Shown piece after piece: positions 60,894 to 64,000 of a stretch of 64,000 nucleotides of DNA. Under the pieces are notes generated by a model. That model did no database searches and was not told the origin of the DNA. It saw only the letters and a list, made by a program, of their open reading frames with translations. The position numbers were made by a program, and so were the translations under genes. Within the stretch, counting starts at the first letter, position 1, and each line of letters opens with the position of its first letter. The stretch is from Streptomyces griseofuscus. GTDB taxonomy: Bacteria; Actinomycetota; Actinomycetes; Streptomycetales; Streptomycetaceae. The stretch is from positions 7,749,001 to 7,813,000 of the forward strand of contig NZ_CP051006.1 in assembly GCF_014673495.1 (NCBI RefSeq), read 5' to 3'.

Positions 60894-61514
60894 TCACTCG
60901 AACCGTGAGGGGTCGCCCGCGCCCCGCCGGACGATCTCCGCCTCGCCGCTGGAGAAGTCGACCACCGTGGTCGGCTCGGTGCCGCACTCCCCGGAGTCGA
61001 CCACCGCGTCCACCACATGGTCGAGGCGGTCCTTGATCTCCCAGCCCTGGGTCATCGGCTCCTCCTCGTCCGGCAGCAGCAGCGTGCTGGACAGCAGCGG
61101 CTCGCCCAGCTCGGCCAGCAGCGCCTGGGTGACCACATGGTCCGGGATGCGCACACCCACCGTCTTCTTCTTCGGGTGCATCAGCTTGCGCGGCACCTCG
61201 CGGGTGGCCGGGAGGATGAAGGTGTAGCTGCCCGGGGTGGACGCCTTCACGGCCCGGAACACATCGTTGTCCACCCGTACGAACTGCCCGAGCTGCGCGA
61301 AGTCCCGGCACATCAGCGTGAAGTGATGGCGGTCGTCCAGCCGGCGGATGGCCCGGATCCGGTCCACCCCGTCCTTGCTGCCCAGCCGGCAGCCGAGCGC
61401 GTAGCAGGAGTCGGTCGGGTATGCGATCAGCGCCCCCGACCGCACCGCGTCGGCGATCTGGGCGATACTGCGGGCCTGCGGATTCTCGGGGTGCACATCG
61501 AAGTACTTCGCCAT
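60894..61514 (-). CDS. YciO-type Sua5/YrdC-family protein
   Basis: The 206-residue protein has the YrdC fold: FDVHPENPQARSIAQIADAVRSGALIAYPTDSCYALGCRLGSKDGVDRIRAIRRL, KKKTVGVRIPDH and TTVVDFSSGEAEIVRRGAGD. It matches E. coli YciO closely in length and order, more than the tRNA-modifying Sua5/TsaC proteins. It could form threonylcarbamoyl-adenylate, but YciO proteins do this poorly and their true role is debated. Cytosolic. It is divergent from a PucR-like gene across a repeat-rich interval. Confidence 0.9.
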   Translation of the reverse strand: MAKYFDVHPENPQARSIAQIADAVRSGALIAYPTDSCYALGCRLGSKDGVDRIRAIRRLDDRHHFTLMCRDFAQLGQFVRVDNDVFRAVKASTPGSYTFILPATREVPRKLMHPKKKTVGVRIPDHVVTQALLAELGEPLLSSTLLLPDEEEPMTQGWEIKDRLDHVVDAVVDSGECGTEPTTVVDFSSGEAEIVRRGAGDPSRFE

Positions 61515-61864
61515 TCACCGAGCTTATGCCGTCCCCGGGGGCGACGCGGGCAGCAGGGGGTGCCGCCTGTCGCACGGGCCCCGGGGCGCGGCACGTACCC
61601 GGTCCGCGGCTGCCCCGAAATCCCCGGGAATCCCCTGATACACCCCCGGAAAATCCCCTGGTGTATCCCTGGGACCCGCGGGCACCCGGACCCTGAGCCA
61701 TCCGGAGCCCTCCCCCCCGGCCCCGGAGGCGTTGCCTCCGTCGGCGGCCCCACCCCCCCGGGCCGCCGGCGGAGCCATGTCCGGCCGGACGGGACGACCA
61801 GGTGAACCGTCGGGTAACGTCCCGCTGCGAACATCGGCCGACAGCGAAGACAGGAGAGGGACAC
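61515..61864. promoter_or_regulatory. Divergent interval with C-rich repeats and inverted repeat
   Basis: No gene is supported in this 350-base region. Between 61615 and 61675 the motif CCCCGG(G)AAATCCCC recurs in altered form, and GATACACC (61637-61644) is perfectly complementary to GGTGTATC (61660-61667), spaced by 15 bases. This is the only structured part; it may bind a regulator of the divergent yciO and pucR-like genes. The remainder is ordinary GC-rich spacer. Confidence 0.45.
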
Positions 61865-63406
61865 GTGGCCCGCCGAGCGGAGGAGGAGCCGGTGTCCCGG
61901 CCGTCGTACGGGACCGGCAGCGCCTGGGCGCGCGAGCTGCTCGACCAGCTGCGCCCCGCGGGACGCGATCTGAACCGGCTGATCGGCTGGCTCGCCCGCA
62001 GCACCGGATCCGCCGTACGCCTCCAGGACGCGCGCGGCCACCTCCTCGCCGAGGCCGGGGAGCGGCCCGCGCTGGACCCCGCCGTCGTCGCCGACGTGGC
62101 CGCGGGCCGGGTCTCCGCCGCCGCGCTTCAGGACGGCACCCGGCATGTGCGCCTGGTCGGGATACGGCACCCGGGCCCCGACCCGGCCGCCTCCGCCGTA
62201 CTGGCCGTGGCCCGCCCCGAGCCCTTCGACAGGCACACCACCGACATCCTCGGGCACACCGCGGGCGTGCTCGAACTCCTGCTGCGCGAGCGCGAGTTGG
62301 CGCACGCCGGGTATCGGCTGCGACGGGCCACCGCCGATCTGCGCCTCGCCATCCTGCAACTGCTGATGGTGGAGGACACCGTCTCCGCCCGCCGGGTCGC
62401 CGCGGGACTGTGGCCCGGACTGCTGGAGAGGGACACCGCCCGGGTGTACGTCATCGAGGGCACCGCCGCCGAACGCGACCGGCTCGCCGACGAGTGCGGG
62501 ACGGCCACCAGCGGCGGCGCCCTCGTGGTGCGCTGCCCGGCGATGGACGAACATGTCATCGTGCTCGGCCCGGCCACCGAGGTGGAGGAACGGCTGCGCT
62601 CCCTGGTCGCCGTACGGCCCGGCACCTACCTCGGCGGGAGCCCCCGCCAGCGCCTCGCCCTGACCGCCACCGCCTACGGACAGGCCGTCACCGCCCTCGC
62701 CGTGGCCCGCTTCAGCCCCGAGCGGGCCGCCGTCTACGCCGAACGCACCCGCCCCGCCCGCCTGATGGACCCGGCCGCGCTGCACGCCTGGTCGGCCGCG
62801 GTGCTGCGCCCGCTGGACACGCTGCCGTACCACGTGCGCGCCGAGCTGCTCGCCACCACCCGGCTGGGCCTGGAGTTCACCGCGGTCAGCACGGCCAAGG
62901 TGCTCGGCGTCAGCCGCAACACGGTGCGTGCCCGTATGGACCGGGTCGCCGCGCTGCTCGGCGCCGACTTCTCCGCCCTGGCCGTGCGCGCGATGGCGCA
63001 CATCGCGCTCAACACCGAGGCGGCGCACGGTCCGTACGACACCGAGGGCAACGCCCCCGCCACGCCGACGGGGTTCGCGGACCTGCTCGGCGGGGACGCG
63101 CTGCGGGCATGGGCCGAGGGCCTGCTCGGGCGCCTCGACACCGACGGCCGGGATCTGCGCGGCACCCTGCGCGCCTGGCTGGCCGCCGACGCCAACGCCG
63201 GGCCCGCGGCGACGGCGCGGGGGGTGCACGCCCAGACCGTACGGGAGCATGTGCGGGCCGCCGAACCCGTCCTGGAGCGCCGGCTGCTGGCCGGGGGCAC
63301 CGATCTGTACGAGGTCGTCCTCGCCCACCTCGTCACCGGTGAACTCCCCGTTCCCGCCCTCGGCCCGGCGAACCGGGACCAAGCGGACGCGGCTGTGCAC
63401 AGGTGA
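61865..63406 (+). CDS. PucR-family helix-turn-helix regulator
   Basis: A 513-residue regulator with an N-terminal ligand-binding domain (about residues 20-150), a central GGDEF-like region, and a PucR-type HTH at about residues 330-375 (FTAVSTAKVLGVSRNTVRARMDRVAALLG), then a second HTH-like segment near the C-terminus (ARGVHAQTVREHVRAAEPVLERRLL). PucR proteins control purine or other catabolic operons; here nothing adjacent suggests a target, apart from the divergent YciO gene. GTG at 61865 follows GGAGAGGG. Cytosolic. Confidence 0.85.
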   Translation: MARRAEEEPVSRPSYGTGSAWARELLDQLRPAGRDLNRLIGWLARSTGSAVRLQDARGHLLAEAGERPALDPAVVADVAAGRVSAAALQDGTRHVRLVGIRHPGPDPAASAVLAVARPEPFDRHTTDILGHTAGVLELLLRERELAHAGYRLRRATADLRLAILQLLMVEDTVSARRVAAGLWPGLLERDTARVYVIEGTAAERDRLADECGTATSGGALVVRCPAMDEHVIVLGPATEVEERLRSLVAVRPGTYLGGSPRQRLALTATAYGQAVTALAVARFSPERAAVYAERTRPARLMDPAALHAWSAAVLRPLDTLPYHVRAELLATTRLGLEFTAVSTAKVLGVSRNTVRARMDRVAALLGADFSALAVRAMAHIALNTEAAHGPYDTEGNAPATPTGFADLLGGDALRAWAEGLLGRLDTDGRDLRGTLRAWLAADANAGPAATARGVHAQTVREHVRAAEPVLERRLLAGGTDLYEVVLAHLVTGELPVPALGPANRDQADAAVHR

Positions 63407-63660
63407 GTGCTACGCGCGTGGCGGCGGGCATCGGTGCGCTGGTACGGACCGGGCGTCGCACGTAAGTTCACTTCCAGCGGGGCACGACCGGGACGGGGGG
63501 CCGGTCGGGGCCCCGCCCTTCTTTTCTCCCGCGCTTCCCGCGGAGGACCCCGTTCGAGCGATGCCGTCACCCGACCAGGTGAGCCCGGGGTACCACCGGC
63601 GGCCGGGGGACGTTGCCCCGGCAGGAGCCGCTTGCTGGACCGGATGCCGTGGGGGAACGG

Positions 63661-63852
63661 ATGGAGCGAGTCGAAGGGGTCCGGCTGCCGCGCACCCGGG
63701 AGCCCATCTACGACCGGCTGGTCGCCGAATGGCGTGCGCAGGGGCGGACGGTGCCCACCGCGCCCGAGGCGCCCCGGACCTCGCTCACCGGTCTCGCCGA
63801 CCTCGCGAGCCTCGCCCTGCGCCCCACCCGGCCCGAGCCGGAGCGTTCCTGA
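63661..63852 (+). CDS. Small hypothetical protein
   Basis: A 63-residue hydrophilic protein with a charged start (MERVEGVRLPRTREPIYDRLVAEWRAQGR) and a Pro/Leu-rich tail. No domain is recognised. GGGGGAA lies just upstream of the ATG; the frame is also open to 63613. It resembles short conserved Streptomyces proteins, but I cannot name a family. Located just before a long inverted repeat. Confidence 0.5.
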   Translation: MERVEGVRLPRTREPIYDRLVAEWRAQGRTVPTAPEAPRTSLTGLADLASLALRPTRPEPERS

Positions 63853-63877
63853 GGCGTCGTACCGCATCCCGCCCGGT

Positions 63878-63938
63878 CTAGGGCCTCTCGTTTGGATCAT
63901 GCGGGCTCGCGGGGTCTGATCCAAACGAAAGACCCTAG
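63878..63938. repeat. Long inverted repeat (22-base arms)
   Basis: Left arm 63878-63899 and right arm 63917-63938, separated by 17 bases, are complementary at 20 of 22 positions; the inner 12 bases (TCGTTTGGATCA and its complement) match perfectly. The right arm contains the stop codon of a partial minus-strand gene. It could be a terminator or a dispersed palindromic repeat. Confidence 0.75.
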
Positions 63939-64000
63939 GGCTCCCGCTGCCCGCGCGGTGGTGCGGCGAGGACCGTCAGGGTGCCGTTGGCCTGCCGCAG
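63935..64000 (-). CDS. Partial gene, C-terminal 21 residues only
   Basis: On the minus strand the window edge enters a frame reading LRQANGTLTVLAAPPRGQREP and then TAG at 63935-63937. The hydrophobic strand LTVLAAP near the C-terminus resembles the end of STAS-type or similar small regulatory proteins, but this is too short to assign. The stop lies within the right arm of the inverted repeat, which fits a terminator at the end of a real gene. Confidence 0.35.
   Translation of the reverse strand: MRQANGTLTVLAAPPRGQREP

Noticed and set aside
63878..63938. Terminal inverted repeat of an insertion sequence
   Set aside because: No transposase or second repeat is present in the window; the two arms are only 17 bases apart.

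Overview
High-GC DNA with dense codon-biased genes, frequent GTG starts, 4-base ATGA/GTGA overlaps, a WhiB-like protein, SigB/F/G-type sigma factors, RsbW-like kinases and a SpoIIE-type phosphatase points to Streptomyces or a close relative. No ribosomal or other core-machinery clusters, tRNA, rRNA, CRISPR array or transposase was seen. The content (redundant glycogen/trehalose enzymes, secreted hydrolases, stress regulators, a second-copy-like hemC) resembles a chromosome-arm segment more than the core, which is an inference.

0-16.4 kb: a receiver domain fused to a thioredoxin-reductase-like flavoprotein (cut by the window edge), a universal stress protein, an MBL-fold hydrolase, AlkB, a TetR regulator with two tandem palindromic operators next to a KstD-like flavoprotein, DUF488, a repeat-rich non-coding stretch, a secreted M1 peptidase, an L,D-transpeptidase lipoprotein, a two-component system, a WhiB protein, a divergent LysG/LysE pair, an MFS exporter and a lone cyclic-nucleotide-binding protein.

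16.4-24.7 kb: stress signalling, with two HATPase proteins, a SigB-type sigma factor, a large FUSC membrane protein, type II NADH dehydrogenase, a DUF6480 peptide and a YbdK-type glutamate-cysteine ligase.

24.7-37.5 kb: the metabolic centre. glgE-treS-mak-glgB form one tightly packed minus-strand unit: TreS makes maltose from trehalose, Mak phosphorylates it, GlgE polymerises maltose-1-phosphate and GlgB branches the alpha-glucan. Divergently, an HATPase-like protein is translationally coupled to the debranching enzyme glgX. A second SigB-type sigma gene lies next to this block, and candidate SigB-class promoters occur in the region, so osmotic or developmental stress control is likely.

37.5-48 kb: a MarR-controlled drug-type ABC exporter with a perfect operator palindrome, an isolated divergent hemC, an ATP-dependent DNA ligase domain protein, an XRE/DUF2690 membrane regulator, a secreted SH3 protein, a MarR-peroxiredoxin pair and a PAS-GAF-SpoIIE-HATPase phosphatase. 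48-64 kb: a LigD-type 3'-phosphoesterase, aldo/keto reductase, TauD dioxygenase, luciferase-like monooxygenase, metallophosphoesterase, epoxide-hydrolase-like enzyme, a class A beta-lactamase-like protein with no signal peptide, a secreted M4 peptidase, a secreted GH64 beta-1,3-glucanase under a LacI-type palindrome, dienelactone hydrolase, a YciO-family protein and a PucR-like regulator. The window closes with a long inverted repeat overlapping the stop codon of a partial gene.

No wholly new multi-gene system is evident. The most interesting signals are regulatory: operator palindromes overlapping promoters, several candidate leaderless starts, a possible leaderless leader peptide ahead of a sigma gene, and hairpins in the glgE leader.
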